DNA of 64,000 nt from Martelella sp. AD-3 (GCF_001578105.1 NZ_CP014275.1:2542001-2606000), one strand, 5' to 3'. Numbered from the stretch's first letter, positions 17,630-27,227 are shown. Numbers and translations are program-made. Notes: generated from the letters alone by a model not told the origin.

Positions 17630-17863
17630 GATCATGTTCCGCTGAGTTGAGGACGGTGCAGTCGCGCGCCTGTTTTGAATCGTCGTTTCCGGCCGGTCAA
17701 GCCGCAAAGAGGAAAACCAAATTACGACTAAAGGATTAGACTAATGAAAGGAAACCCTGCCCGAATTACCAGCATAAAATTGCCCATAATTTGCCGCCTT
17801 GCCCATTTTTTGAACGAAAACGGACGTTTTTCACAAAATCAGACCATTTTTCGGAGGCGAGTA
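17630..17863. other. Intergenic region between metC and aapJ, no gene seen
   Basis: This AT-richer region separates two divergent genes. An 11-base direct repeat, ATTACGACTAA, is present at 17721-17731 and again at 17879-17889 inside the aapJ promoter. A possible short reading frame of about 64 codons beginning at 17744 lacks a ribosome site and protein-like composition. No SAM riboswitch consensus was recognised upstream of metC. Confidence 0.5.
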
Positions 17864-17892
17864 TTGACCATCTGGAAAATTACGACTAAGAT
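17864..17892 (+). promoter_or_regulatory. Sigma-70-type promoter of aapJQMP
   Basis: TTGACC, a spacer of exactly 17 bases, then TAAGAT. Transcription would start near 17899, leaving a leader of about 100 bases before the aapJ ATG. Confidence 0.6.
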
Positions 17893-17997
17893 ACTCATGC
17901 TCGCACCGAGGGGTTTGCGGGCAGTTGTCGCTGCTTGACCGTAGGCTACGGCCAAAGGGACAACTTCAAGTTTTAACGATAAACAAAGGTTGGGAAA

Positions 17998-19026
17998 ATG
18001 AAAAAGACGATTCTGTCTGCCGCGGTCGGCGCAGTGGTCTTGGGTCTTGGCGCCCAGGGCGCCGCGGCCGCGACACTTGACGACGTGAAGTCAAAGGGAA
18101 GTCTGACTTGCGGCGTCAGCACAGGCCTGCAAGGCTTTTCCGCGCCCGACAACGAGGGGAACTGGTCCGGTCTGGACGTCGAATATTGCCGGGCCATCGC
18201 CGCCGCCATCTTCGGCGACCCGGACAAGGTGAATTTCGTGGCCCTGACGGCCACCGACCGTTTCCCGGCGCTGCAGTCCGGCGAAGTCGACGTGCTGAGC
18301 CGCAACACGACCTGGACGCTGTCGCGCGACACCTCGCTCGGCCTCGATTTCCGCACCGTCAACTATTATGACGGCCAGGGCTTCATGGTGCCGAAGGATC
18401 TCGGCGTCTCGTCGGCCAAGGAGCTTTCCGGCGCCGCCGTGTGCGTGCTGTCCGGCACCACCACCGAGCTCAACCTCGCCGACTACTTCTCGGCCAACGG
18501 CATGGACTACAACCCGGTCGTTTACGAACAGCTCGAGGACGTCAACAACGCCTTCAACCAGGGCCGTTGCGACGTTTACACCACCGGCCAGTCGGGCCTT
18601 TACGCGATCCGCCTGACGCTCACCGATCCGGACAACTACGTGATCCTGCCGGAGATCATCTCGAAAGAGCCGCTCGGGCCGGCGGTCCGCCAGGGCGATG
18701 ACCAGTGGGGCGATATCGTATCGTGGGTCCACTACGCGATGCTGAACGCCGAAGAATTCGGCATCACCTCGGAAAACATCGACGAAATGGTCGAAACCTC
18801 CGACAATCCGGGGATCAAGCGCCTTCTCGGCACTGAAACCGACAGCAAGCTCGGCGCCGACCTCGGTCTCGACGAGAAGTGGGCCTACAACGTCGTCAAG
18901 CTCGTCGGCAATTACGGCGAAGTCTTCGACAAGACCGTCGGCGCGGGAAGCCCGCTGAAGATCGATCGCGGCCTGAACGCCCTGTGGACCGATGGCGGCC
19001 TGCAGTACGGCCCGCCGATCCGCTAA
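17998..19026 (+). CDS. aapJ: General L-amino-acid ABC transporter, periplasmic binding protein
   Basis: 342 residues, the usual AapJ length. A signal peptide (1-23, ending GAAAA) is followed by a family 3 solute-binding fold: VKSKGSLTCGVSTGLQGFS, LDVEYCRAIAAAIFGD, ALTATDRFPALQSGEVDVL and SRNTTWTLSRD. It binds a broad range of L-amino acids in the periplasm and delivers them to AapQM. It is the first gene of the aapJQMP operon and has a recognisable promoter. In Rhizobium leguminosarum the system is under nitrogen control and matters in nodules; that is family knowledge, not visible here. Two Cys pairs occur, as in relatives. Confidence 0.97.
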   Translation: MKKTILSAAVGAVVLGLGAQGAAAATLDDVKSKGSLTCGVSTGLQGFSAPDNEGNWSGLDVEYCRAIAAAIFGDPDKVNFVALTATDRFPALQSGEVDVLSRNTTWTLSRDTSLGLDFRTVNYYDGQGFMVPKDLGVSSAKELSGAAVCVLSGTTTELNLADYFSANGMDYNPVVYEQLEDVNNAFNQGRCDVYTTGQSGLYAIRLTLTDPDNYVILPEIISKEPLGPAVRQGDDQWGDIVSWVHYAMLNAEEFGITSENIDEMVETSDNPGIKRLLGTETDSKLGADLGLDEKWAYNVVKLVGNYGEVFDKTVGAGSPLKIDRGLNALWTDGGLQYGPPIR

Positions 19027-19132
19027 GGCAAGTTGTTGACAATCTGAAAACGGGCGCATGGCGGAAACCCGCCATGCGCCGACAAGAACAAGAACCCTTT
19101 CGGGCAACAACTTTCCGGTAACCGGGGAACAC

Positions 19133-20326
19133 ATGGCTGACACGACAAGCAACGCTTCCTTTGGGGAGTCGCGGGTTGCCGCACTTCTATACAATCCCGC
19201 CGTCAGAGGTTTCGTCTACCAGTTGGTGACGGTCATTCTGGTCGTCGGATTTGTCTGGTGGGTCGCAGACAACACCATCACGAACCTTCAGAACGCCGGC
19301 ATCGCATCCGGTTTCAGCTTTCTCGACAGTCGCGCCGGCTTCGACATCGCGCAGACGCCGATCGCCTACAACAACGACATGACCTATGGCCGGGCGCTTG
19401 TCGTCGGCATCATCAATACGGTCATCGTCTCGGTGGCGGGCATCATCACCGCGACAATCGTCGGCTTTATCGTGGGGATCGGACGGCTTTCCTCGAACTG
19501 GCTGATCGCCAGACTGAGCGAGATCTATGTCGAGATATTCCGCAATATTCCGCCATTGCTCGTCATCTTCTTCTTCTACACCGGCGTTCTGTCATTGCTG
19601 CCTTCGGCGCGCGACTCGCTCGCCCTGCCGTTCGACATCTATCTCAACAATCGCGGTCTGGCCTTTCCCACCCCCATCTTCGGGCCCGGTTCCTGGCTGA
19701 TGGCCGCCGCACTTATTGTGGCGATTGCCGCCGTCATCGGCATTGCCAGCTGGGCCAGGCGCCGCCAGATGGCCACGGGCCAGCAGTTTCCGGTTGTCAG
19801 AACCGCCATCGCCATCCTGATCCTGCTGCCGCTTGGCGCCTATTTCGCCGCCGGCATGCCCATCACCTTCGATATTCCGGTCAAGGGCCGCTTCAACCTT
19901 GCAGGCGGCGCCGTGATCGGTCCGGAATTCATGTCGCTCTATCTGGCGCTCTCGCTCTATACCGCAGCCTTCATGGCGGAGACGATCCGCGGCGGCATTC
20001 TGGGCGTTGCCAAGGGCCAGACGGAGGCCGCATCGGCCCTCGGCCTGCATCCCCGCAAGGTCACCCGGCTCATCGTCGTGCCCCAGGCGATGCGGATCAT
20101 CATTCCGCCGCTGACATCCGAATATCTGAGCCTGACCAAGAACTCGTCGCTCGCCGTCGCGATCGGCTACGCCGATATCGTCGCCGTCGGCAAAACGGTC
20201 CTCAACCAGACCGGACAGGCTGTCGAGGTCGTGACGATCTGGATGATCATCTACCTCACCCTGTCGATCCTGACATCGATCTTCATGAACTGGTTCAATG
20301 CCAAGATGGCCCTGGTGGAGAGATAA
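19133..20326 (+). CDS. aapQ: General L-amino-acid ABC transporter, permease
   Basis: 397 residues. A polytopic inner-membrane protein of the HisMQ family with the larger insertion between spans typical of AapQ. The permease/ATPase-contact motif is [22 protein letters not shown] (EAA loop), followed by [19 protein letters not shown]. It pairs with AapM to form the channel. The start chosen is the ATG at 19133, preceded by ACCGGGGAAC, in the 106-base gap after aapJ. An in-frame start 75 bases earlier would add an implausible N-terminus. The stop is 1 base before the aapM start. Confidence 0.96.
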   Translation: MADTTSNASFGESRVAALLYNPAVRGFVYQLVTVILVVGFVWWVADNTITNLQNAGIASGFSFLDSRAGFDIAQTPIAYNNDMTYGRALVVGIINTVIVSVAGIITATIVGFIVGIGRLSSNWLIARLSEIYVEIFRNIPPLLVIFFFYTGVLSLLPSARDSLALPFDIYLNNRGLAFPTPIFGPGSWLMAAALIVAIAAVIGIASWARRRQMATGQQFPVVRTAIAILILLPLGAYFAAGMPITFDIPVKGRFNLAGGAVIGPEFMSLYLALSLYTAAFMAETIRGGILGVAKGQTEAASALGLHPRKVTRLIVVPQAMRIIIPPLTSEYLSLTKNSSLAVAIGYADIVAVGKTVLNQTGQAVEVVTIWMIIYLTLSILTSIFMNWFNAKMALVER

Positions 20327-20327
20327 G

Positions 20328-21482
20328 ATGGCGCAAGACGTGGCTTATGTCCGAAAGGAAATGCAGGCGCAGCAGCCTGCGCCGAAGAAAGAAGGCACCG
20401 CAATCCAGTGGCTGAGGGCCAACCTTTTCGCCACCCCCAAGGATACGGTCCTCACCATCATTGCCATTATCTTTCTGGTCTGGGCCATCCCGCCCATCGT
20501 CGACTGGCTGTTCATCAACGCCGCCTGGACCGGGACCGATCGCGCGGCCTGCGCCACCATCGCCCAGGGCGGCGTTAAGCCTGACGGATGGAGCGGGGCC
20601 TGCTGGGCCTTCATCGGCAACAAGATGGATCAGATCATATTCGGCCGGTATCCGGACCCCGAACTCTGGCGTCCGATCCTCGTCGGCGCGGTATTCACCA
20701 TCCTGCTGATCCCGATGCTGATGCCGAAGGCGCCGTACAAGGCATGGAACGCGTTTCTGCTGTTCCTGGCGTTGCCCTTCGTCTCCTTCTTCATCCTTTA
20801 TGGCGGCGTTTTCGGCCTTCCGGTCGTCGATACCTCGGACTGGGGCGGGCTGATGGTGACGCTGATCCTGTCTTATTTCGCGATCGCGGTATCGCTGCCG
20901 TTCGGCATCCTGCTGGCGCTCGGGCGGCGCTCGAAACTGCCGGTGGTGCGCACGCTCTCGATCATGTTCATCGAAGTGGTGCGCGGCGTGCCGCTGATCA
21001 CGATCCTGTTCATGGCGAGCGTCATGCTGCCGCTGTTCCTGCCCGAGGGCATGACGATCAACAAGTTCCTGCGCGCGATCGTCGGCGTGTCGCTGTTCAT
21101 CTCCGCCTATATGGCCGAGGTGATCCGAGGCGGCCTGCAGGCGATGCCCAAGGGCCAGTTCGAGGGCGCGGCATCGCTTGGCCTGGGCTATTGGCAGACA
21201 ACGCGGCTGGTCATTCTGCCGCAGGCCATCAAGCTGGTCATTCCGTCGATCGTCAACCAGTTCATCTCGATCTTCAAGGACACCTCGCTTGTCTCGATCA
21301 TCGGCATGTTCGATCTGCTCGGCATCATCAAGTTCAACTTCACCGACTCCACCTGGGCCTCGCCCGTTACCCCGATCACCGGCCTCTTGTTCGCCGGTCT
21401 CGTTTTCTGGGTCTTCTGCTTCGGCATGTCGCGCTATTCCAACTTCATGGAACGCCACCTGGACACCGGACACAGAAGTTAG
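20328..21482 (+). CDS. aapM: General L-amino-acid ABC transporter, permease
   Basis: 384 residues, the second membrane subunit. The N-terminus carries an extra cytoplasmic segment and several spans (starting about 45), and the conserved EAA loop reads [22 protein letters not shown], followed by [18 protein letters not shown]. It begins one base after the aapQ stop with AGAGATAAG just upstream, so the two are tightly coupled. Together AapQ and AapM make a heterodimeric amino-acid channel driven by AapP. Confidence 0.96.
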   Translation: MAQDVAYVRKEMQAQQPAPKKEGTAIQWLRANLFATPKDTVLTIIAIIFLVWAIPPIVDWLFINAAWTGTDRAACATIAQGGVKPDGWSGACWAFIGNKMDQIIFGRYPDPELWRPILVGAVFTILLIPMLMPKAPYKAWNAFLLFLALPFVSFFILYGGVFGLPVVDTSDWGGLMVTLILSYFAIAVSLPFGILLALGRRSKLPVVRTLSIMFIEVVRGVPLITILFMASVMLPLFLPEGMTINKFLRAIVGVSLFISAYMAEVIRGGLQAMPKGQFEGAASLGLGYWQTTRLVILPQAIKLVIPSIVNQFISIFKDTSLVSIIGMFDLLGIIKFNFTDSTWASPVTPITGLLFAGLVFWVFCFGMSRYSNFMERHLDTGHRS

Positions 21483-21500
21483 CTTTTTGAGGACACTGAC

Positions 21501-22283
21501 ATGACGACTACAGAGACTGTAGACACATCCCATATGATCGTCTCGGAAACCGAAGTCGCGATCGACATGATCAACGTCAACAAGTGGTATGGCGATTTCC
21601 ACGTCCTGCGCGACATCAACCTGAGGGTGATGAAGGGCGAGCGCATCGTCATCGCCGGGCCCTCGGGCTCCGGCAAGTCGACGATGATCCGCTGCATCAA
21701 CCGGCTGGAAGAGCATCAGAAGGGCAATATCATCGTCGATGATATCGAGCTGACCGACGACCTGAAGAAGATCGACGAAATCCGTCGCGAAGTCGGCATG
21801 GTGTTCCAGCACTTCAACCTCTTCCCGCATCTGACGATCCTGGAGAACTGCACGCTGGCGCCGATCTGGGTGCGCAAGATGCCGAAGAAGGAGGCGGAGG
21901 AAATCGCGATGCACTACCTGACCCGGGTGAAAATTCCCGAGCAGGCGGACAAGTATCCGGGCCAGCTTTCCGGCGGCCAGCAGCAGCGCGTGGCGATCGC
22001 CCGATCGCTGTGCATGAGCCCGAAGATCATGCTGTTCGACGAGCCGACCTCGGCGCTCGACCCGGAAATGATCAAGGAAGTGCTCGACACCATGGTCGGT
22101 CTCGCCGAGGAAGGAATGACCATGCTGTGCGTGACCCATGAAATGGGCTTCGCCCGCCAGGTCGCCAACCGCGTGATCTTCATGGACCAGGGCCAGATCG
22201 TCGAACAGAATTCGCCGCACGAATTCTTCGACAACCCGCAGCACGAGCGCACCAAGCTGTTCCTGAGCCAGATCCTGCACTGA
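21501..22283 (+). CDS. aapP: General L-amino-acid ABC transporter, ATP-binding protein
   Basis: 260 residues. The ABC ATPase motifs are complete: Walker [11 protein letters not shown]-loop [10 protein letters not shown], signature [15 protein letters not shown], Walker [13 protein letters not shown] and the H-loop VTHEMGFA. It powers the AapQM permease. It follows aapM by 18 bases with GAGGACAC upstream of the ATG, and is the last gene of the operon, with a terminator just after it. No divergence from the family is apparent. Confidence 0.98.
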   Translation: MTTTETVDTSHMIVSETEVAIDMINVNKWYGDFHVLRDINLRVMKGERIVIAGPSGSGKSTMIRCINRLEEHQKGNIIVDDIELTDDLKKIDEIRREVGMVFQHFNLFPHLTILENCTLAPIWVRKMPKKEAEEIAMHYLTRVKIPEQADKYPGQLSGGQQQRVAIARSLCMSPKIMLFDEPTSALDPEMIKEVLDTMVGLAEEGMTMLCVTHEMGFARQVANRVIFMDQGQIVEQNSPHEFFDNPQHERTKLFLSQILH

Positions 22284-22311
22284 GGCGGGACGACAGCAGA
22301 GCGAGATGGAA

Positions 22312-22340
22312 AAGGCGGGCTTAGCGGCCCGCCCTTGTTT
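22312..22340 (+). terminator. Terminator of the aap operon
   Basis: Stem GGCGGGC / GCCCGCC with loop TTAGCG, followed by CTTGTTT. It lies 29 bases after the aapP stop codon. Confidence 0.75.
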
Positions 22341-22398
22341 GCTGGTGACAAAGCCTGAAAAGGCAGCGGTCGTGATCTCATTCGACCGCTCCGCAAGT

Positions 22399-22510
22399 GT
22401 CATGCTCGGACTTGATCCGAGCATCCAGGCAATCTAACGCATTGATCTCAATAGTCTTCTTCAACCTTTTATCGGGTGGCCTGGATCCGCGGGTCAAGCC
22501 CGAGGATGAC
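22399..22510. repeat. Long imperfect inverted repeat between aapP and DUF1489
   Basis: Two 32-base arms (22399-22430 and 22479-22510) are near-complementary: the first begins GTCATGCTCGG and the second ends CCCGAGGATGAC. The 48 bases between them hold no gene. Each arm is itself partly palindromic. Sequences of this GTCATCCTCGGGCTTGACCCG type recur in many alphaproteobacterial intergenic regions, so this is probably a dispersed repeat rather than a local operator. Confidence 0.65.
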
Positions 22511-22578
22511 CCGGATCGGGTGGGAGGTCTGTCAGCAGTCTGAAGGCGGAATCCGCAACCCGGCTGTCTATTGCCGTC

Positions 22579-22685
22579 CTAGAGCGGCGTGCGTCCATTC
22601 GGACGCACAAAGGACGCTCTAACCTATTTTATCTACGCATCGTGCTTTCCGAAAATCAGACCCGATTTTCGGGCCGATGCGCTAG
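22579..22685. repeat. RIME-like palindromic repeat, copy 2
   Basis: A 107-base unit with the same boundaries (CTAG at both ends), the same two palindromes and only scattered changes from copy 1. Its right-hand CTAG provides the TAG stop of the DUF1489 gene on the minus strand. Confidence 0.87.
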
Positions 22686-23116
22686 AGAAGCCCCAACTCG
22701 GCGAGCTCCGCCCGGAGCTCCTCCGGCATGTCCTCGCCGCCCTCGCCGAAATCGAGGTCGCGCGGGGCGTCTTCCGGCTTCAGGTAGCGCCAGCCCTGGA
22801 ATGGTTTGCGCGGCACGGGCACGGTATCGACCACCTGCGGGGCAAGCACGAGGTCGCAGCGCTGGATCCCCTGCCCGTCCGTGTGGTTGGTGATGTCGAG
22901 AAGGGCCTGGCGCGCGCGGATCTGGCCGTTGATGACCCAGTAGAGCGACCCGCCGTCCAGGATTTCGTCACGCCGCTTCGGCGTCATCCGCGTCGTGTGG
23001 ACGGTGTGCGGCTCCAGGCCCGCGGCGATCGCCGCCATGGACCGCTCCGACACCCAGCCGCGCAGATCGTCAATGCCGGTCGCGCCGACGCATAGTTTCA
23101 GGATATGAAGGCTCAT
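22682..23116 (-). CDS. DUF1489 family protein
   Basis: 144 residues of an alphaproteobacterial family without an assigned function. It begins MSLHILKLCVGATGID and contains THTTRMTPKRRDE-like and SLYWVINGQIRARQ segments; it is cytoplasmic with no membrane span. The ATG at 23116 starts exactly at the conserved N-terminus; a start 63 bases upstream would add residues not seen in relatives. Its stop codon TAG belongs to a RIME-like repeat and the last residues are GLL. It lies 57 bases downstream of sdaA on the same strand order, with sdaA's stop beyond it. Confidence 0.83.
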   Translation of the reverse strand: MSLHILKLCVGATGIDDLRGWVSERSMAAIAAGLEPHTVHTTRMTPKRRDEILDGGSLYWVINGQIRARQALLDITNHTDGQGIQRCDLVLAPQVVDTVPVPRKPFQGWRYLKPEDAPRDLDFGEGGEDMPEELRAELAELGLL

Positions 23117-23172
23117 TCCCCTTATGAAGCGCGCCGGAGGGTTATCGTCAAGGTTTTGACGGCGTGAAAAAA

Positions 23173-24585
23173 TCAGCAATCCACCACATTGACGGCAAGC
23201 CCGCCGGTGGAGGTCTCCTTGTATTTCTCGTGCATGTCGTTGCCGGTCTGGCGCATGGTCTCGATGCAGTTGTCTAGCGGCACGAAATGGCTCCCGTCGC
23301 CCTTGAGCGCCAGCGAAGCGGCCGTCACCGCCTTCACCGCGCCCAGCGCATTGCGCTCGATACAGGGCACCTGCACGAGACCGGCGATCGGATCGCAGGT
23401 CATGCCGAGGTGGTGTTCGAGGGCGATCTCGGCGGCGTTTTCCACCTGTTCCGGCGTGCCGCCCATGACCGCGGCAAGCCCTGCCGCCGCCATGGCCGAG
23501 GCCGACCCCACTTCGCCCTGACAGCCGACCTCGGCCCCGGAAATGGACGCATTGGTTTTGATGATGCCGCCGATGGCCGCCGCCGTCAGCAGGAAGTCGC
23601 GCGTCGCCTCCTTCCCGCCCGTGTTCTGGAACTCGCGGAAATAGCGCAGCGTCGCCGGCACGACGCCGGCCGCGCCGTTGGTCGGCGCGGTGACCACGCG
23701 TCCGCCCGCCGCATTCTCCTCGTTGACGGCCATGGCGAACATGGAAAGCCAGTCATTGGCCATCAGCGGATCGAACTGGTTGGAGAGCTTCGCCTTCGAC
23801 AGCTTGTCATAGAGCTGGCCGGCGCGGCGGCGCACGTTCAGCCCGCCCGGCAGCACGCCCTCGCCGCTCAATCCGCGGTCGATGCAGCTATCCATCGCAT
23901 CCCACAGCGCGTCGAGACCGGCATCGAGGTCGCCCCGCGACATCCGCGCTTCCTCGTTGGCGCGCTTCATCGCGGCAATCGTCAGCCCGGAGCGTTTCGC
24001 CATCTCCAGCATTTCGGCGGCGGAGCGGAAGGGAAAGGGGATTTTCTCCTTGTCGCTCTCGCCCGCAGGAAAGTCCTTCTCATCCTTCCAGGCGGTCAGC
24101 TCCGTATCGGTCAGCACGAAGCCGCCGCCGACGGAATAATAGATCTGGCGCAAGAGGATCGCGCCGTCGGCATTGAGCGCATGGAAGGTCATGCCGTTCG
24201 CGTGGCCCGGCAACGGCTCCTTGCGGTTGAAGATCACATCTTCCTCGCAATTGAAGACGTAGGACGGGTGGCCCGGCGGATTGACGGCGCCCTTCTTCCG
24301 GATATCGGCGATGATCGCGTCCATCCGGTCCGGGTCCACCGTCTCCGGCCGTTCGCCGGCAAGGCCGAGGATGACGGCGCGATCGGTGGCGTGGCCGACG
24401 CCGGTGAAGGCGAGCGACCCATGCAGGCTGACGCGAAGATGCGAGACAACAGCGCCCGCCGGGCGCGGCCAGTCGCTGGAGGCCAGGAGAGCAAGAAAGC
24501 GGTTGGCGGCCGACATCGGCCCCATCGTGTGCGAGCTCGACGGCCCGATGCCGATCTTGAACACCTCGAAAACCGATAGAAACAT
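23173..24585 (-). CDS. sdaA: L-serine ammonia-lyase (single-chain, iron-sulphur)
   Basis: 470 residues. It deaminates L-serine to pyruvate and ammonia. The beta domain has [13 protein letters not shown] (about 12-24). The alpha domain has [32 protein letters not shown] and [17 protein letters not shown], whose cysteines ligate the [4Fe-4S] cluster; a C-terminal Cys ends the chain (NVVDC) as in the family, where it caps the cluster. The start at 24585 follows GGAGAG by 6 bases; the longer in-frame form adds 38 atypical residues. It may provide pyruvate from amino acids imported by the nearby Aap system, but that link is only positional. Confidence 0.95.
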   Translation of the reverse strand: MFLSVFEVFKIGIGPSSSHTMGPMSAANRFLALLASSDWPRPAGAVVSHLRVSLHGSLAFTGVGHATDRAVILGLAGERPETVDPDRMDAIIADIRKKGAVNPPGHPSYVFNCEEDVIFNRKEPLPGHANGMTFHALNADGAILLRQIYYSVGGGFVLTDTELTAWKDEKDFPAGESDKEKIPFPFRSAAEMLEMAKRSGLTIAAMKRANEEARMSRGDLDAGLDALWDAMDSCIDRGLSGEGVLPGGLNVRRRAGQLYDKLSKAKLSNQFDPLMANDWLSMFAMAVNEENAAGGRVVTAPTNGAAGVVPATLRYFREFQNTGGKEATRDFLLTAAAIGGIIKTNASISGAEVGCQGEVGSASAMAAAGLAAVMGGTPEQVENAAEIALEHHLGMTCDPIAGLVQVPCIERNALGAVKAVTAASLALKGDGSHFVPLDNCIETMRQTGNDMHEKYKETSTGGLAVNVVDC

Positions 24586-24729
24586 TCCGGTCTCTCCATT
24601 GCCAAAAATGCTGCGTTCTTTGCTGTCATCTGGCAGCACGGGCGGCGGGAAGGCGCGCGCCACACCGACATCGTCGCACCTGATCGCGGCAGAAATCAAT
24701 GTGGAAGAGAAAAACCGGGCCGCAAACGA

Positions 24730-24765
24730 AAACGACGGCGACCTCCAGGAGGAACGCCGTCGTTT
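24730..24765 (-). terminator. Hairpin terminator after the 33-residue membrane peptide gene
   Basis: Inverted arms AAACGACGGCG and CGCCGTCGTTT separated by 14 bases. On the minus strand the stem runs into TTTTCGTTTG; on the plus strand into TTTTTT. The only gene ending nearby is the minus-strand small ORF. Confidence 0.65.
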
Positions 24766-24788
24766 TTTACGGAAAGTTCAAAGGCCGC

Positions 24789-24890
24789 TCAAACAGCGAT
24801 GACGAGATACGCAAGTCCGAGAACAGCACCAAAACCGATAACAGCCCGCAGGGTTACACCCCAGCATGACTTGTGCGCGGTGTCTTCCAT
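24789..24890 (-). CDS. 33-residue single-span membrane peptide
   Basis: A short frame with an ATG, a TGA stop and a GGAG sequence 6 bases upstream of the start. The product begins MEDTAHKSCWGVTLRAVIG and continues as a hydrophobic helix (about 15-33: AVIGFGAVLGLAYLVIAV), giving one predicted membrane span with a short charged N-terminus in the cytoplasm. A terminator lies 24 bases after the stop. The combination of a start signal, clean hydrophobic segment and terminator makes it a probable real small gene. I do not recognise a named family and no function is proposed. Confidence 0.6.
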   Translation of the reverse strand: MEDTAHKSCWGVTLRAVIGFGAVLGLAYLVIAV

Positions 24891-25118
24891 AATAGCTCCG
24901 ATTGTCTTGACCCCAGTGCGCCTATTGGGAGGATGCGCACCGATGGTTATCGCTTTATTAAACTGTCACACAAACTGCAATGGGGGATGCGGAGAATTTT
25001 CGAAAATCGCCGCTTGCAAAGTCCCCGCGCTGCCGACACAACAAGGTTGTCGCGTCCGAGGCCTCTCGCCAAGCCCTTGCGCGCGCCGGAAAAACGCATC
25101 GACCGAAGGCCGGATTTC

Positions 25119-25829
25119 ATGACGGGCATCGATATTCTCGCACTCTGTTTTTTTCTTCTCTGCTGGCTCGTCTTTGACGGCCTTGTCAGCGGGCGCTTCG
25201 GGCTGATCCAGCGCAAAAGCCTCACCTCGGCCATGATGATCCACCGCAGGCGCTGGATGAAGACGGCGCTTTCGCGCGATCTGAGGATGATCGACACGCA
25301 GATCCTCTCCGGCCTGCAGAACGGAACCGCCTTCTTCGCCTCGACCTCGATCTTCGCCATCGGCGGCTGTTTCGCGCTGATGGGCGAGGCCGACCGGGCG
25401 CAGATGCTGTTCGAGGACCTGCCGGGCCTGATCCCCTCGACCCGCGCGGCCTTCGAGATGAAGGCCGGCGGGCTCGCCGCGATCTTCGGCTATTCCTTCT
25501 TCAAGTTCGGCTGGTCCTATCGCCTGTTCAACTACAACACCATTCTGTTCGGCGCGCTGCCGATGCGCGACGGCGCGAACGGGGAAAAGGCCCCGGAGCG
25601 GATGGCCGAACAGATTGCCGAAGTCAACATCATCGCCGCGCGCCATTTCAACACGGGGCTGAGGGCGATTTTCCTGTCGATCGGCTATCTCGGCTGGTTT
25701 CTCGGGCCCTATGTGTTCATGGCGACGACGGCCTTCGTATTCATGATCCTGACGCGGCGACAGTATTTCTCCGATGCGCGCCGGACCATCCTGGAAGCCA
25801 CCCAAACCGAAAGCGAAGAGCGGCCATGA
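25119..25829 (+). CDS. DUF599 domain-containing membrane protein
   Basis: 236 residues. Predicted spans lie near residues 5-22, 75-93, 120-140 and 185-215. The conserved segments RRRWMKTALSRDLRMIDTQI, NGTAFFASTSIFAIGG and FKFGWSYRLFNYNTILFGALP match the DUF599 family, whose role is not known. The ATG at 25119 is at the family start; an open frame extends 246 bases upstream but is not conserved-looking. The stop overlaps the next gene by 4 bases, so the two are translationally coupled. Confidence 0.85.
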   Translation: MTGIDILALCFFLLCWLVFDGLVSGRFGLIQRKSLTSAMMIHRRRWMKTALSRDLRMIDTQILSGLQNGTAFFASTSIFAIGGCFALMGEADRAQMLFEDLPGLIPSTRAAFEMKAGGLAAIFGYSFFKFGWSYRLFNYNTILFGALPMRDGANGEKAPERMAEQIAEVNIIAARHFNTGLRAIFLSIGYLGWFLGPYVFMATTAFVFMILTRRQYFSDARRTILEATQTESEERP

Positions 25830-26761
25830 CCGAGAAGACGAGCCCCGCGACGAAGGGCCGGCGCATCCACCTGATAGACGCGGCGCGCGGCATCGCGCTG
25901 ATCGCCATGGCGATCTATCATTTCGTCTGGGATCTCGACTTCTTCGGCTATGTCTCCCCCGGTCTTTCAACGCGCGGCGGCTGGGCGATCTTTGCCCATC
26001 TCGACGCCGCAAGCTTCCTGTTCCTCGCGGGCTACAGCCTGTGGATGGCGCATGGCGCTTCCCTGAGACCGCGATCCTTCATGAAACGCCTCGCCATCCT
26101 GGCGGCGGCCAGCCTTGCGATCACGGCGGTTTCATTCTTCGCCACGCCGAACGCGATCATCTATTTCGGCATTCTCCACATCATCGCGGTCGCCTCGGTG
26201 ATCGGTCTCCTGTTCCGCAAGGTGCCGGCCGTCATCACCCTCGTCATCGCCGCACTCGCCCTGCTCGCGCCGCATCTGATGCGCTTCGACGCGCTCGATC
26301 CGCGCTATCTCGCCTGGATCGGCATGGCCGCGCATCCCTACCCGTCGAGCGACTATGTGCCGCTGCTGCCGTGGATTGCGCCCTTCCTCGCCGGGTTCGC
26401 CGCCTCGAAACTCACGCTGTCCTGGCTGAGGCGGCAAAAACAGCTGCCGGCGCAGGAAAACCCGCTGACCTTTCTCGGCCGCCACAGCCTGATCTTCTAC
26501 CTCGTTCACCAGCCGGTCCTCTACGGCCTCGTCTATGCCGCGACGCTGGTGGCGCCGCCAAACCCCGCGCCGGCCTATCTGTCAGCCTGCCAGGCAACGT
26601 GCGCACAGACGGACGAGGCGGCCTTCTGCCGCTCCTACTGCGCCTGCACGCTCGAGGCGCTGGAACAGGAGGGATTGCTGGCCCCGCTGATGCAAAACCG
26701 GACCGGGGACGAGGATGCAGTCGCGCTCGGGCGGATCGCCATGTCGTGCAGCATAAGATAG
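25826..26761 (+). CDS. DUF1624 (heparan-alpha-glucosaminide acetyltransferase-like) membrane protein with Cys-rich tail
   Basis: 311 residues with about eight spans. The start HLIDAARGIALIAMAIYHFVWD matches the DUF1624/YeiB-like acyltransferase superfamily, in which lysosomal HGSNAT transfers acetyl across a membrane; FLGRHSLIFYLVHQPVL is the other family landmark. The bacterial substrate is unknown. After the last span there is a 70-residue soluble tail with a CQATC ... CRSYCAC arrangement (about 253-273), two CxxxC turns that could form a disulphide-bonded helical hairpin or bind metal. The start overlaps the DUF599 stop. Confidence 0.83.
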   Translation: MTEKTSPATKGRRIHLIDAARGIALIAMAIYHFVWDLDFFGYVSPGLSTRGGWAIFAHLDAASFLFLAGYSLWMAHGASLRPRSFMKRLAILAAASLAITAVSFFATPNAIIYFGILHIIAVASVIGLLFRKVPAVITLVIAALALLAPHLMRFDALDPRYLAWIGMAAHPYPSSDYVPLLPWIAPFLAGFAASKLTLSWLRRQKQLPAQENPLTFLGRHSLIFYLVHQPVLYGLVYAATLVAPPNPAPAYLSACQATCAQTDEAAFCRSYCACTLEALEQEGLLAPLMQNRTGDEDAVALGRIAMSCSIR

Positions 26762-26787
26762 GCCCTGGCGGAAGGAAGCGGGAAAGA

Positions 26788-27177
26788 TCAGGTGCCGACG
26801 CCAATCTCGGCAAGACGCGCCAGGCAAGTCTCCTCGGCGATATCGAGTTCACCCATCATCTCGTCAATGTCGCGGCGCTTCTGTCTGAGATCGTCGCGTC
26901 GCGACTTGATTTCATGCATGGTCTGCTTCAACTGGTCGATTTCGGTCGGCGGGCGATGGAACAGGTTCTGCATGTCCCTGATTTCGGCAAGCGTCAGCCC
27001 GATGCGACGGCTGCGCAGGATCTCCTTGATCAGTACACGCTCCTTTTCGCTGTAGAGCCGCGTGCGCCCGCGCCGCTCGGGCTGGAGCAGGCCCTCGTCC
27101 TCGTAGAATCTGAGCGTCCGGGTGGAAACCCCGAATTCGCGCGTAAGTTCTGTAATCGAATAAAATCTCTTCTGCAC
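26788..27177 (-). CDS. MerR family transcriptional regulator
   Basis: 129 residues. The winged helix has YSITELTREFGVSTRTLRFYEDEG (about 6-29), followed by RRGRTRLYSEKER, and a C-terminal coiled coil (about 80-118) for dimerisation. MerR proteins twist spaced promoters on binding an effector. There is no cysteine pattern for metal sensing, so an organic or acyl effector, as for LiuR/PbrR-like short members, is more likely. It lies 50 bases downstream of mgtE on the same strand and might be cotranscribed with it; no own target can be named. Confidence 0.9.
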   Translation of the reverse strand: MQKRFYSITELTREFGVSTRTLRFYEDEGLLQPERRGRTRLYSEKERVLIKEILRSRRIGLTLAEIRDMQNLFHRPPTEIDQLKQTMHEIKSRRDDLRQKRRDIDEMMGELDIAEETCLARLAEIGVGT

Positions 27178-27227
27178 AATGCGCCCCGACTTTTATTTTT
27201 TGTTTGGTCTGGAAAACGTTTTTGAAA

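Noticed and set aside
17630..17760. SAM-II riboswitch ahead of metC
   Set aside because: The conserved SAM-II core and pseudoknot pieces are not recognisable.
17744..17938. 64-codon + strand frame upstream of aapJ
   Set aside because: It has no ribosome site, lies across the aapJ promoter and has an unusual composition.
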